Part shown: positions 1 through 6,066 of the stretch, piece after piece | Position numbering within the stretch: position 1 is the stretch's first letter | Layout of the letters: every line of letters starts with the position of its first letter | Assembly: GCA_964415245.1 (NCBI GenBank) | Contig: CAYQAJ010000049.1 | Span: forward strand, 1-23,150 | DNA: 23,150 nucleotides | Source: CAYQAJ01 sp964415245 | GTDB taxonomy: Bacteria > Planctomycetota > Planctomycetia > Pirellulales > Pirellulaceae | Reading direction: 5' to 3' | The notes under the pieces: generated by a model | Databases searched by the model: none | What the model was told of the DNA's origin: nothing | What the model saw: only the letters and a program-made list of their open reading frames with translations | Made by a program: the position numbers and the translations under genes

Positions 1-27
1 GGGCAAATAAACGGGACAGGTCTAATT
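1..27 (+). repeat. Left inverted repeat of the RAYT unit
   Basis: This arm contains GGGACAGGTCTAATT (13-27). Its reverse complement recurs at 762-788, with one mismatch at position 6 (A here, G implied by the other arm). Confidence 0.9.
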
Positions 28-63
28 ATTGACGAATCGGGGTCGCTCTGCTACGCTGCTGAC

Positions 64-741
64 ATGCCTCGCACCGCCCGTGTTGCTCCTGGTGGAATGG
101 TGTTCCACGTCCTCAACCGTGGCGTGGGACGCATGCGATTGTTTCTCAAGGATGCCGACTTCGAAGCGTTCGAGCGGGCGATCAAAAAAACGCTTGAGAC
201 TCGCCCGATGCGGATCTGTGCGTATTGCCTGATGTCGAACCATTGGCACTTCGTCCTGTGGCCCGAGCGCGACGGCGACTTGGGTGAATTTATGCAGAAG
301 CTGACCATCACCCATGCCCGCAACTGGCAGGAGAATCGGCGACGCGTGGGTTACGGGCATCTGTATCAGGGCCGGTACAAGTCGTTCCCCGTCGAATCGG
401 ACGAGCACTTTTACCAAGTCGTGCGATATGTCGAACGTAACCCGCTGAGGGCGGGCTTGGTAGATCGGGCCGACGACTGGCGGTGGGGCAGCCTGTGGCG
501 CCGGGAGCACGGCACGGCCAATGATCGCCGCTGGCTGAGCAAATGGCCGCTGCCCCGGCCGCGCCATTGGGCCAGGCTCGTGAATCAGCCGCAAACTGAG
601 GCGGGATTGGAAGCGGTCCGCCGCAGCGTAATCCGCGGCCAGCCGTATGGCGACGACGCCTGGGTCAAGCGGACTGCCCGGCGGCTGGGCCTGGAATCGA
701 CGCTCCGCTCCCGCGGCCGACCGAAACAGAGCCAGTCGTGA
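64..741 (+). CDS. REP-associated tyrosine transposase (RAYT, Y1_Tnp/IS200-like)
   Basis: This 225-residue protein is a single-strand DNA transposase of the HUH-Y1 class. RAYTs bind and cleave REP hairpins as dimers. The HUH pair is H60-W-H62 in the context SNHWHFVLWP, and the probable catalytic tyrosine is Tyr122 in RYVERNPLRAGLV, a RAYT-typical motif. The GHLYQGRYKSFPVE segment (98-111) is also family-typical. The C-terminal tail is arginine-rich (VKRTARRLGL, SRGRPKQ), as expected for DNA contact. Length and motifs are intact, so the enzyme may be active. No clear Shine-Dalgarno precedes the ATG. It lies inside its inverted repeats and points towards the 3' end of pyrC. Family assignment is firm; current mobility is unknown. 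Confidence 0.93.
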   Translation: MPRTARVAPGGMVFHVLNRGVGRMRLFLKDADFEAFERAIKKTLETRPMRICAYCLMSNHWHFVLWPERDGDLGEFMQKLTITHARNWQENRRRVGYGHLYQGRYKSFPVESDEHFYQVVRYVERNPLRAGLVDRADDWRWGSLWRREHGTANDRRWLSKWPLPRPRHWARLVNQPQTEAGLEAVRRSVIRGQPYGDDAWVKRTARRLGLESTLRSRGRPKQSQS

Positions 742-761
742 CACCACCCGGCGCTCCCACA

Positions 762-788
762 AATTAGACCTGTCCCGTTTATCTGCCC
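762..788 (-). repeat. Right inverted repeat of the RAYT unit
   Basis: AATTAGACCTGTCCCGTTT (762-780) and the following bases to 788 are the reverse complement of 1-27 except for one base. The arm lies 20 bp after the transposase stop and 36 bp before the end of the convergent pyrC gene. Confidence 0.9.
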
Positions 789-824
789 CCCGCCGGCAGG
801 CATCCGGTTTCACGGTCCCGCGCG

Positions 825-2153
825 TTATGCCGTGCTCCAGTAACCGCCGCGGGCGTGATCGAATACCGCTTCGCTGCCAAAGCGCGACGTATCGAATTGC
901 CCGTTGCGACAAACCTCGTGCCCCATGACCCAAGTGCGTACCGGCCAGCCTTGCAGCTTCGTGCCGTGCCACGGGCTCCAGCCGCTGCGCGTTTCTTGCC
1001 GTTCGTTGCGGACCTCGTCGACCTTCTGCATGTCGACGAGCACCAGATCGGCGTCGTAGCCGACCACGATGCGTCCCTTGTTGACGATGTCCCACACGCG
1101 GGCCGGTGCGTCGCACATCCAATGTACCACCTGCTCGATCGTGCAGCGTCCGCGATTGGCCTGGTCGAGCATGAGAGCCAGTGAGTTCTCGACCGCCGGC
1201 ACGCCCGACGGCGAATCGGGATAGGGCCGCTGTTTTTCGGCCAGCGTGTGCGGCGCATGGTCGGTGGCCACGACTTGGATCGCGCCCGACAACAGCGCTT
1301 GCCACAAGGCATCGTTGTCGGCTCGTGTTTTCAGCGAGGGATTCATCTGTGCCAGCGTGCCCAGCCGCGGGTAATCGTCGATGCTAAAGAGCAAGTGGTG
1401 CGGGCAAACTTCGGCTGTGACCAACCCACGATGTTCGGTAATGATCGGCACCTCGGCCGCGGTCGAAACGTGCAGAACGTGAAAGCGGTGCTTGTGCCGC
1501 CGTGACAGGTCGAGCGCCCGCCGCGTCGCTCGCACGGCCGCCTCGACGTCGCGAACTTGGGAGTGCTGGCTCACGTCGCGCAAAGGGGCGAGCCTCTGCG
1601 TATTGGCACGAATCGTGGCTTCGTCCTCGCAGTGGGCACAGATGGGGAGGGTGGCTTCGGCGAAGATGCGCTCCAGCGCGTCCTGATCGTCGACCAGCAA
1701 GTCGCCCGTGCTCGAGCCGATGAAGATCTTGATCCCCGGCGTGCGGGTGGCGGCCTTCAGCTCGGCGACGTTGTGCGGCGTCGCGCCGATGTAGAAGCCG
1801 TAATTCACCAGGCTGCGCGTGGCGGCCAGCGCGAGTTTCTCTTCCAACCGCGCCGCGCTCACTGTCGCCGGCTGCGTGTTGGGCATTTCGAGAAACGTCG
1901 TCACGCCCCCTTTAGCGCAGGCGCGGCTCCCCGTGTGCAGGTCTTCTTTGTGCGTCAGACCCGGATCGCGGAAGTGCACCTGGTCGTCGATCACGCCCGG
2001 AATCAAGAACAGGCCCGAGGCATCGACCACTTCGTCGGCCTGAGTGTGTGCGGGGGCGTCGATGGCGGCGATCCGCTCGTCCTCGATCAGCACCGAGGTG
2101 CGCACCACGCCCGTGGGGAGCACTGCGTCGGCGTTTTGGATCAGCGTTTTCAC
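825..2153 (-). CDS. pyrC: Dihydroorotase (cyclic amidohydrolase superfamily)
   Basis: Dihydroorotase closes carbamoyl-aspartate to dihydroorotate in cytosolic de novo pyrimidine synthesis. With a GTG start at 2153 the protein has 442 residues. Motifs in order (this numbering): metal-binding VHFRDPG (His60), EMPNT (near 89-93), GIKIFIGSSTG with a lysine (142) that could be the carbamylated ligand, HCED (His174), LHVS (His228), CPHH (near 250-253) and ATDHAPH (Asp298). An upstream ATG at 2246 is open in frame but would add 31 residues translated from a period-9 repeat (DIVDIVHTVPIV), and homology starts at KTLIQNADAVLP, so I prefer GTG. No convincing ribosome site is visible for either start. 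It lies downstream of ftsH on the same strand, 174 bp away. Allantoinase or hydantoinase are close relatives, but dihydroorotase fits best. Confidence 0.88.
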   Translation of the reverse strand: MKTLIQNADAVLPTGVVRTSVLIEDERIAAIDAPAHTQADEVVDASGLFLIPGVIDDQVHFRDPGLTHKEDLHTGSRACAKGGVTTFLEMPNTQPATVSAARLEEKLALAATRSLVNYGFYIGATPHNVAELKAATRTPGIKIFIGSSTGDLLVDDQDALERIFAEATLPICAHCEDEATIRANTQRLAPLRDVSQHSQVRDVEAAVRATRRALDLSRRHKHRFHVLHVSTAAEVPIITEHRGLVTAEVCPHHLLFSIDDYPRLGTLAQMNPSLKTRADNDALWQALLSGAIQVVATDHAPHTLAEKQRPYPDSPSGVPAVENSLALMLDQANRGRCTIEQVVHWMCDAPARVWDIVNKGRIVVGYDADLVLVDMQKVDEVRNERQETRSGWSPWHGTKLQGWPVRTWVMGHEVCRNGQFDTSRFGSEAVFDHARGGYWSTA

Positions 2154-2180
2154 GGGGCGCGGCGAACTTGTGCGGCGCGG

Positions 2181-2225
2181 ATGGACGATAGGGACAGTAT
2201 GGACGATATCGACGATATCGGCGTT
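2181..2225. repeat. Period-9 short tandem repeat
   Basis: Five 9-nt units run in tandem: ATGGACGAT, AGGGACAGT, ATGGACGAT, ATCGACGAT, ATCGGCGTT. They lie in the ftsH-pyrC spacer just upstream of the preferred pyrC start. Read on the minus strand they give the DIVDIV-type peptide at the N terminus of the longer, doubtful pyrC reading. Confidence 0.75.
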
Positions 2226-2242
2226 CGGCAACACGTGGCGGA

Positions 2243-2275
2243 GCACTGGCAGAGGACTGGCAGAGCCAGTGGTGC
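2243..2275. repeat. REP-like palindrome (CACTGGC / GCCAGTG)
   Basis: ACTGGC (2256-2261), loop AGA and GCCAGT (2265-2270) form a perfect short hairpin. A further CACTGGC at 2244-2250 can also pair with GCCAGTG at 2265-2271. ACTGGCAGAG occurs twice as a direct repeat. The spacer position and symmetry resemble REP elements. A role as an mRNA hairpin after ftsH is possible, but there is no T-run. Confidence 0.6.
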
Positions 2276-2327
2276 GCGTTGGAGCACGGGCACGCGCGAA
2301 GACACGGGGCCGCGGTGATGCGGCGCG

Positions 2328-4430
2328 TCAGCCGTGTAGTTCCTGCTGGCTCCCTTTGTCTTTCGGGGCCGCCGTTCTTTCCGACGTACCGGGAGCGTGA
2401 CGTACCGGGACATCGGCCGTGCCGGGCACGACCAGCGGTCCGGCCGCGTTCTCTTCGATGATCCGCTTCAGTGCGTCGGAATCGACCGACTCGACTTCGA
2501 TCAAGCGCCGGGTGAGAGCCTCGAGCGCGGGACTGCGCACTTCCAGGATGTGCCGCACCTTCACCACGCTTTCTTCGATGATGCGGCGAATCTCCTGGTC
2601 GATTTCGCGGGCTGTCTGCTCGCTGTGCGTGCGAGTCGTCTCTTCATTTCCGCCGATGGCCAGAAAGGGGGAGCGGGAGGTTTCGCGGAAGTTGACGCGG
2701 CCGAGCCGGCTCATGCCGAATTCCATGACCATGCTGCGTGCGATGTCGGTAGCACGTTGCAAGTCGTTCTCGGCGCCGGTCGACACGTCGTCGAAGGTGA
2801 GCTCCTCGGCGATCGTCCCCGCCAGCAGCACCTGGATGCGGCTTTCCAGTTCGCCCTTGGTCATCAGGTAGCGGTCGCCGTCGGGCCGCTGCATGGTGTA
2901 TCCCAAGGCCGCCAGCCCGCGGGGAATGATCGAGACCTTGTGCACGGGGTCGGTGTTGGGAAGGCTGTAGGCAACCAGGGCGTGGCCGGCCTCGTGATAG
3001 GCGACGCGCTGCTTCTCCTCGACGTTCATCACGCGCTGTTTCTTCTGCAGGCCGGCGGTGACGCGTTCCACCCCCTCGTTGAACTCCTCCATGCCGACGG
3101 TCGATTTCTCGGCACGCGCCGCCAGCAGCGTAGCCTCGTTGACGAGGTTGGCCAGGTCGGCGCCCACGAAACCGGGCGTGATGGCGGCCACGCGCCGCAG
3201 GTCGACCGAAGGATCGAGCTTTACCGCCTTGACGTGCACTTTGAGGATGTCTTCGCGCCCTTGTACGTCGGGGCGGTCGACCAGCACGTGGCGGTCAAAA
3301 CGCCCGGGTCGCAGCAGAGCCGGGTCGAGCGTTTCCGGTCGGTTGGTGGCCGCCATCACGATGACGCCGTTGTTGGAACCGAAACCGTCCATCTCCACCA
3401 GCAGGGCATTGAGGGTTTGCTCGCGCTCGTCGTGGCCGCCGACGATGCTGCCGCCGCGGCTCTTACCCAGCGCATCGAGCTCGTCGATGAAGATGATGCA
3501 CGGCGCCTTGGCTTCGGCCTGCTGGAACATGTCGCGGACGCGGGCCGCACCCACGCCGACGAACATCTCGACGAAGTCGCTTCCCGAGAGGCTGAAGAAG
3601 GGGACGCCCGCCTCGCCGGCGATGGCTTTCGCCAACAGCGTTTTTCCGGTGCCGGGCGGTCCCACCAACAGCACTCCCTTGGGGATGCGGCCACCCAGCC
3701 GCTGGTATTTCTCGGCCGAACGGAGAAAGTCGACGACCTCCCGCACCTCGTCCACGGCTTCGTCGATGCCCGCCACGTCGCTGAACATGACACCCAGGTC
3801 TTCCTGGGCGTAGAGCCGACCGCGGCTGCGGCCGAATTGCATGGGGGATCCGGCCGCGGTCAGTCGCCGCATCATGAAGATCACGAGCAGTGCCACCACG
3901 GTCATCGTTACGATCAAGAGTCCGTACCGCTGCCAGACGCTCGGTCCCGCGTCGCCCGACCAGTCGATATTGTACAGAGTCAGGTCTTGGACGAGCCGGG
4001 CGCTCTCGGTATCCGACGTGGGCTTGTTGGTGCGGAACGTTACGCTGCGCAGCGAGGATTCGTCGTCGGGCGGGGGATTCTCGATCTCACGGTCGACGCG
4101 GCCGGTGATCGTGCGATCGCCGACTTTGACTTGCCGCAGATTGCTATATCGAACCGTTCGGGTCGTGTTGCCCTTGTGGTCCTTTTCGTCGACGAGGATG
4201 GTCCCCGTCTTCCCCTCGACAAAGGAGCCGCCGGGCTCGACGCGGTGGCTGTTCTCGACAAGCCGCAACAGATCGGGGTAGGCGATCTCCTGCACGGTGT
4301 AATTCATCAGCCAGAACACCAACAGGGCAGCCAGCCCACCGATGCCCAGCAAGTACCAGATGAGATTCTGTCCCCAGGAGCTTCCCTTGCCCTCGGGCGA
4401 TTTTCGGTCGGGACGTTCGTCGTTCGACAT
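2328..4430 (-). CDS. ftsH: ATP-dependent zinc metalloprotease FtsH
   Basis: FtsH is a membrane-anchored hexameric AAA+ protease that extracts and degrades membrane and regulatory proteins, with its active sites in the cytoplasm. The 700 residues show two membrane segments (about 24-43 and 170-187) around a periplasmic domain, then the AAA+ module with Walker A GPPGTGKT (257-264), Walker B IIFIDE (312-317) and the second region of homology AATNRPETLDPALLRPGRFD (360-379). The M41 protease domain has HEAGH (479-483) and the third zinc ligand Asp556 in TGAENDL. The periplasmic part (44-168) is charged and longer than in E. coli. The C-terminal tail (about 665-700) is low-complexity. The ATG at 4430 has GAAGG 6 nt upstream (minus strand). 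A TATAAT box lies about 65 bp upstream. All catalytic motifs are intact. Confidence 0.97.
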   Translation of the reverse strand: MSNDERPDRKSPEGKGSSWGQNLIWYLLGIGGLAALLVFWLMNYTVQEIAYPDLLRLVENSHRVEPGGSFVEGKTGTILVDEKDHKGNTTRTVRYSNLRQVKVGDRTITGRVDREIENPPPDDESSLRSVTFRTNKPTSDTESARLVQDLTLYNIDWSGDAGPSVWQRYGLLIVTMTVVALLVIFMMRRLTAAGSPMQFGRSRGRLYAQEDLGVMFSDVAGIDEAVDEVREVVDFLRSAEKYQRLGGRIPKGVLLVGPPGTGKTLLAKAIAGEAGVPFFSLSGSDFVEMFVGVGAARVRDMFQQAEAKAPCIIFIDELDALGKSRGGSIVGGHDEREQTLNALLVEMDGFGSNNGVIVMAATNRPETLDPALLRPGRFDRHVLVDRPDVQGREDILKVHVKAVKLDPSVDLRRVAAITPGFVGADLANLVNEATLLAARAEKSTVGMEEFNEGVERVTAGLQKKQRVMNVEEKQRVAYHEAGHALVAYSLPNTDPVHKVSIIPRGLAALGYTMQRPDGDRYLMTKGELESRIQVLLAGTIAEELTFDDVSTGAENDLQRATDIARSMVMEFGMSRLGRVNFRETSRSPFLAIGGNEETTRTHSEQTAREIDQEIRRIIEESVVKVRHILEVRSPALEALTRRLIEVESVDSDALKRIIEENAAGPLVVPGTADVPVRHAPGTSERTAAPKDKGSQQELHG

Positions 4431-4499
4431 GAAAGGCCTTCACGCGGAGGTTCCGCGCACGAGTGCACGGACGTACGGTTCGATAGATGTGATGACCTC

Positions 4500-4505
4500 A
4501 TTATA
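4500..4505 (-). promoter_or_regulatory. Probable ftsH -10 box (TATAAT)
   Basis: A perfect TATAAT reads on the minus strand, 69 bp upstream of the ftsH ATG. No good -35 is at the standard distance: a TTGCCC is only 14 nt upstream and the 17-nt position reads GACTTG. Start would be near 4493, giving a leader of about 60 nt that contains a small GCGGA/TCCGC hairpin. Confidence 0.45.
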
Positions 4506-4541
4506 CACGCCCGTCCAGGGGGCAAGTCGGCCGCATGCAAC

Positions 4542-4681
4542 GTAGCTGGATTAGCAAGAATTCAGCGGGTAGCTGAATTAGCAAGAATTCAGCCGTTGCA
4601 AAGAGCATTTCACCGAACTCTTGCGAGTTCGGCTACGATCCGCAAGTACGGCGGGTAGCTGGAATCGCACGAATTCAGCCG
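4542..4681. repeat. Three palindromic direct repeats in the ftsH-dxr spacer
   Basis: Two tandem copies 27 nt apart have cores at 4545-4566 and 4572-4593, and a diverged third copy is at 4658-4679. Each core is a palindrome of the form GCTGAATT, 6-nt loop, AATTCAGC. It is perfect in copy 2 and has one G/T mismatch in copy 1. Each is preceded by GTA. The arrangement resembles REP/BIME repeats. Copies lie upstream of the ftsH -10 box on the shared divergent spacer. Confidence 0.85.
4613..4632. repeat. Perfect 8-bp inverted repeat, 4-nt loop
   Basis: CCGAACTC (4613-4620), TTGC, GAGTTCGG (4625-4632) form a perfect hairpin between repeat copies 2 and 3. It is a second palindrome type in the same spacer. 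It lies far from any gene end and has no T-run, so a terminator role is unlikely. Confidence 0.7.
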
Positions 4682-4774
4682 AGTCGAAGTCCGCCCGTCC
4701 TTTCGCGCTGCCAGAGTCGCTACGCGATCGCATCGCAACAAGAGGGATGTAACGGACGCGCGCGGCGGTTCGGG

Positions 4775-4803
4775 TTGTCCCCTGATTCGCGCGAATCTAC
4801 AAT
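4775..4803 (+). promoter_or_regulatory. Candidate dxr promoter with palindromic spacer
   Basis: TTGTCC (4775-4780), 17 nt, TACAAT (4798-4803) matches the sigma70 layout with 4/6 and 5/6 consensus bases. The leader to the ATG at 4900 would be about 90 nt. The last 14 nt of the spacer (4784-4797) are the perfect palindrome GATTCGCGCGAATC, which could be an operator. This is prediction from sequence only. Confidence 0.5.
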
Positions 4804-4899
4804 GCCATGTCCGCCGAAACTCGGGTTATCGTCGCACTTTAGCACCTGTCGAACTTCCCGGAACGGCATCCCCATGTGGCGTCAACCCGATCGCAACCG

Positions 4900-6066
4900 A
4901 TGACCAGCCGCGCCCGCAATGTCGCCATCTTCGGTTCGACCGGCAGCATCGGTCGCAGCACGCTGGAAGTGATTCAGGCGAGCGGCGGTCGGTTGCGGGC
5001 CGTGGCACTCTCGGCCAACGCGCGGCTCGACGTATTGTTGGATCAGGCGCGGTTGGTGCATCCGCGGTGGATCGTGGCCACCGACGCCGAAGCGGCGGCC
5101 GGTTTCCCCGGCAGTGATTTGCCAAAGGGAACGGAGCTACTGGTCGGGCACGAGGGGCTGCACAAGGTAGTCGCTGACCCGGAGGTCGATGTCGTGGTCG
5201 CGGCCATTGTGGGAAGCGCCGGACTGGCCAGCACGTGGTCGGCGATTGAGGCCGGCAAGACCGTCGCGCTGGCCAATAAAGAGACGCTCGTGATGGCCGG
5301 GCCGCTGGTGATGCGACTGGCGCAACAGCGCGGCGCGGCAATCGTGCCGGTCGACAGCGAGCACGGCGCCGTGTTCCAGGCCCTGCAGGCGGGCCGACGC
5401 GAGGACGTAAAGCGAATCGTTCTGACGGCCAGTGGCGGGCCCTTCCGCCGGCACACGCGGGAGCAACTGAAGAACGTGACTGTCCAGGAGGCGCTGGCTC
5501 ATCCCACCTGGAGCATGGGGCCGAAAATCACGGTCGATTCGGCCACCATGATGAACAAAGCCCTGGAAATCGTCGAAGCCCGCTGGCTCTTCGGCCTGGA
5601 GGTGGATCAGATTGAAGTGGTGATCCATCCCCAGTCGGTGGTCCATTCCCTGGTGGAATTCCAGGATGGTTCGGTGCTGGCGCAGCTCGGCCCACCCGAC
5701 ATGAAGCTGCCGATCCAGTATGCTTTAACGTATCCCGAGCGGTGGGACGGACCGGCGGCCCGGCTCGATTGGAGCCGCCCCTGGGAGCTGGAGTTCGAGC
5801 CGCCCGATCGCGGGCACTTTCCCGCGCTGGACTTGGGTTATGAAGTGGCCCGCGCCGGCGGCAGCGCGGGTGCGGCGCTCAATGCCGCCAACGAAGCGGC
5901 GGTGGCGCTGTTCTTAAACGGCGGCCTGCGCTATGACCAGATCGTGCCGGCTTGCCGGGCCGTCCTACAAAGCCACTCGTTTGATCCCGACCCCACGCTT
6001 GGGCGCCTGCTGGAGCTCGACGCGTGGGCTCGTACGGAGGTGAACCGTTGGGCGCAAGTCTGCTAG
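4900..6066 (+). CDS. dxr: 1-deoxy-D-xylulose-5-phosphate reductoisomerase
   Basis: Dxr converts DXP to 2-C-methyl-D-erythritol 4-phosphate with NADPH, the committed cytosolic step of the MEP isoprenoid pathway. From the ATG at 4900 there are 388 residues, a normal length. Motifs: NADPH-binding GSTGSIG (12-18), ANKET (125-129), metal-binding VDSEHGA (151-157), ASGGPFR (177-183), the flexible-loop region HPTWSMGPKITVDSATMMNK (201-220) and Glu223. A GTG at 4876 in frame would add eight residues (MASTRSQP). I prefer 4900 because the fold begins at RNVAIFGSTG. The ATG overlaps the TGA of a nine-codon upstream ORF (4874-4903). The 3' end overlaps the next gene, so dxr and the site-2 protease gene probably form an operon, as dxr and rseP genes often do. 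Confidence 0.96.
   Translation: MTSRARNVAIFGSTGSIGRSTLEVIQASGGRLRAVALSANARLDVLLDQARLVHPRWIVATDAEAAAGFPGSDLPKGTELLVGHEGLHKVVADPEVDVVVAAIVGSAGLASTWSAIEAGKTVALANKETLVMAGPLVMRLAQQRGAAIVPVDSEHGAVFQALQAGRREDVKRIVLTASGGPFRRHTREQLKNVTVQEALAHPTWSMGPKITVDSATMMNKALEIVEARWLFGLEVDQIEVVIHPQSVVHSLVEFQDGSVLAQLGPPDMKLPIQYALTYPERWDGPAARLDWSRPWELEFEPPDRGHFPALDLGYEVARAGGSAGAALNAANEAAVALFLNGGLRYDQIVPACRAVLQSHSFDPDPTLGRLLELDAWARTEVNRWAQVC

Larger units (their letters stand above)
1..788 (+). mobile_element. RAYT-type transposon-like unit with terminal inverted repeats
   Basis: One IS200-like transposase gene lies between two inverted copies of a 27-nt sequence (1-27 and 762-788) that match at 26 of 27 positions. 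The left arm begins at the first base of the window, so the element may extend further left. RAYT genes are usually single-copy, domesticated relatives of IS200/IS605 transposases and sit beside palindromic repeats. The long, nearly identical arms suggest either recent mobility or functional constraint. No target-site duplication can be judged because the left edge is cut. Confidence 0.75.
4431..4899. other. Divergent ftsH-dxr intergenic region
   Basis: This 469-bp spacer lies between divergently transcribed ftsH and dxr. It holds an ftsH -10 box (4500-4505), palindromic direct repeats (4542-4681), a hairpin (4613-4632), a sigma70-like dxr promoter candidate with an internal palindrome (4775-4803) and a nine-codon ORF that overlaps the dxr start. 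I see no longer coding sequence in it. Confidence 0.7.

Noticed and set aside
22..1305. Long minus-strand open frame (427 codons) across the RAYT gene
   Set aside because: It is antisense to the clear RAYT gene and the end of pyrC, has an Arg/Ala/Gly-rich shadow composition and no recognisable motif.
4613..4632. Rho-independent terminator
   Set aside because: It lies between divergent promoters, ends no gene and has no T-run.
2397..4658. 753-codon plus-strand open frame opposite ftsH
   Set aside because: It is the antisense shadow of ftsH in high-GC DNA, rich in His/Val/Gly/Asp with no family features; ftsH has every catalytic motif.
4542..4681. CRISPR array
   Set aside because: Only three copies, spacing irregular (27 nt, then about 86 nt), no unique spacers of uniform length and no cas genes.
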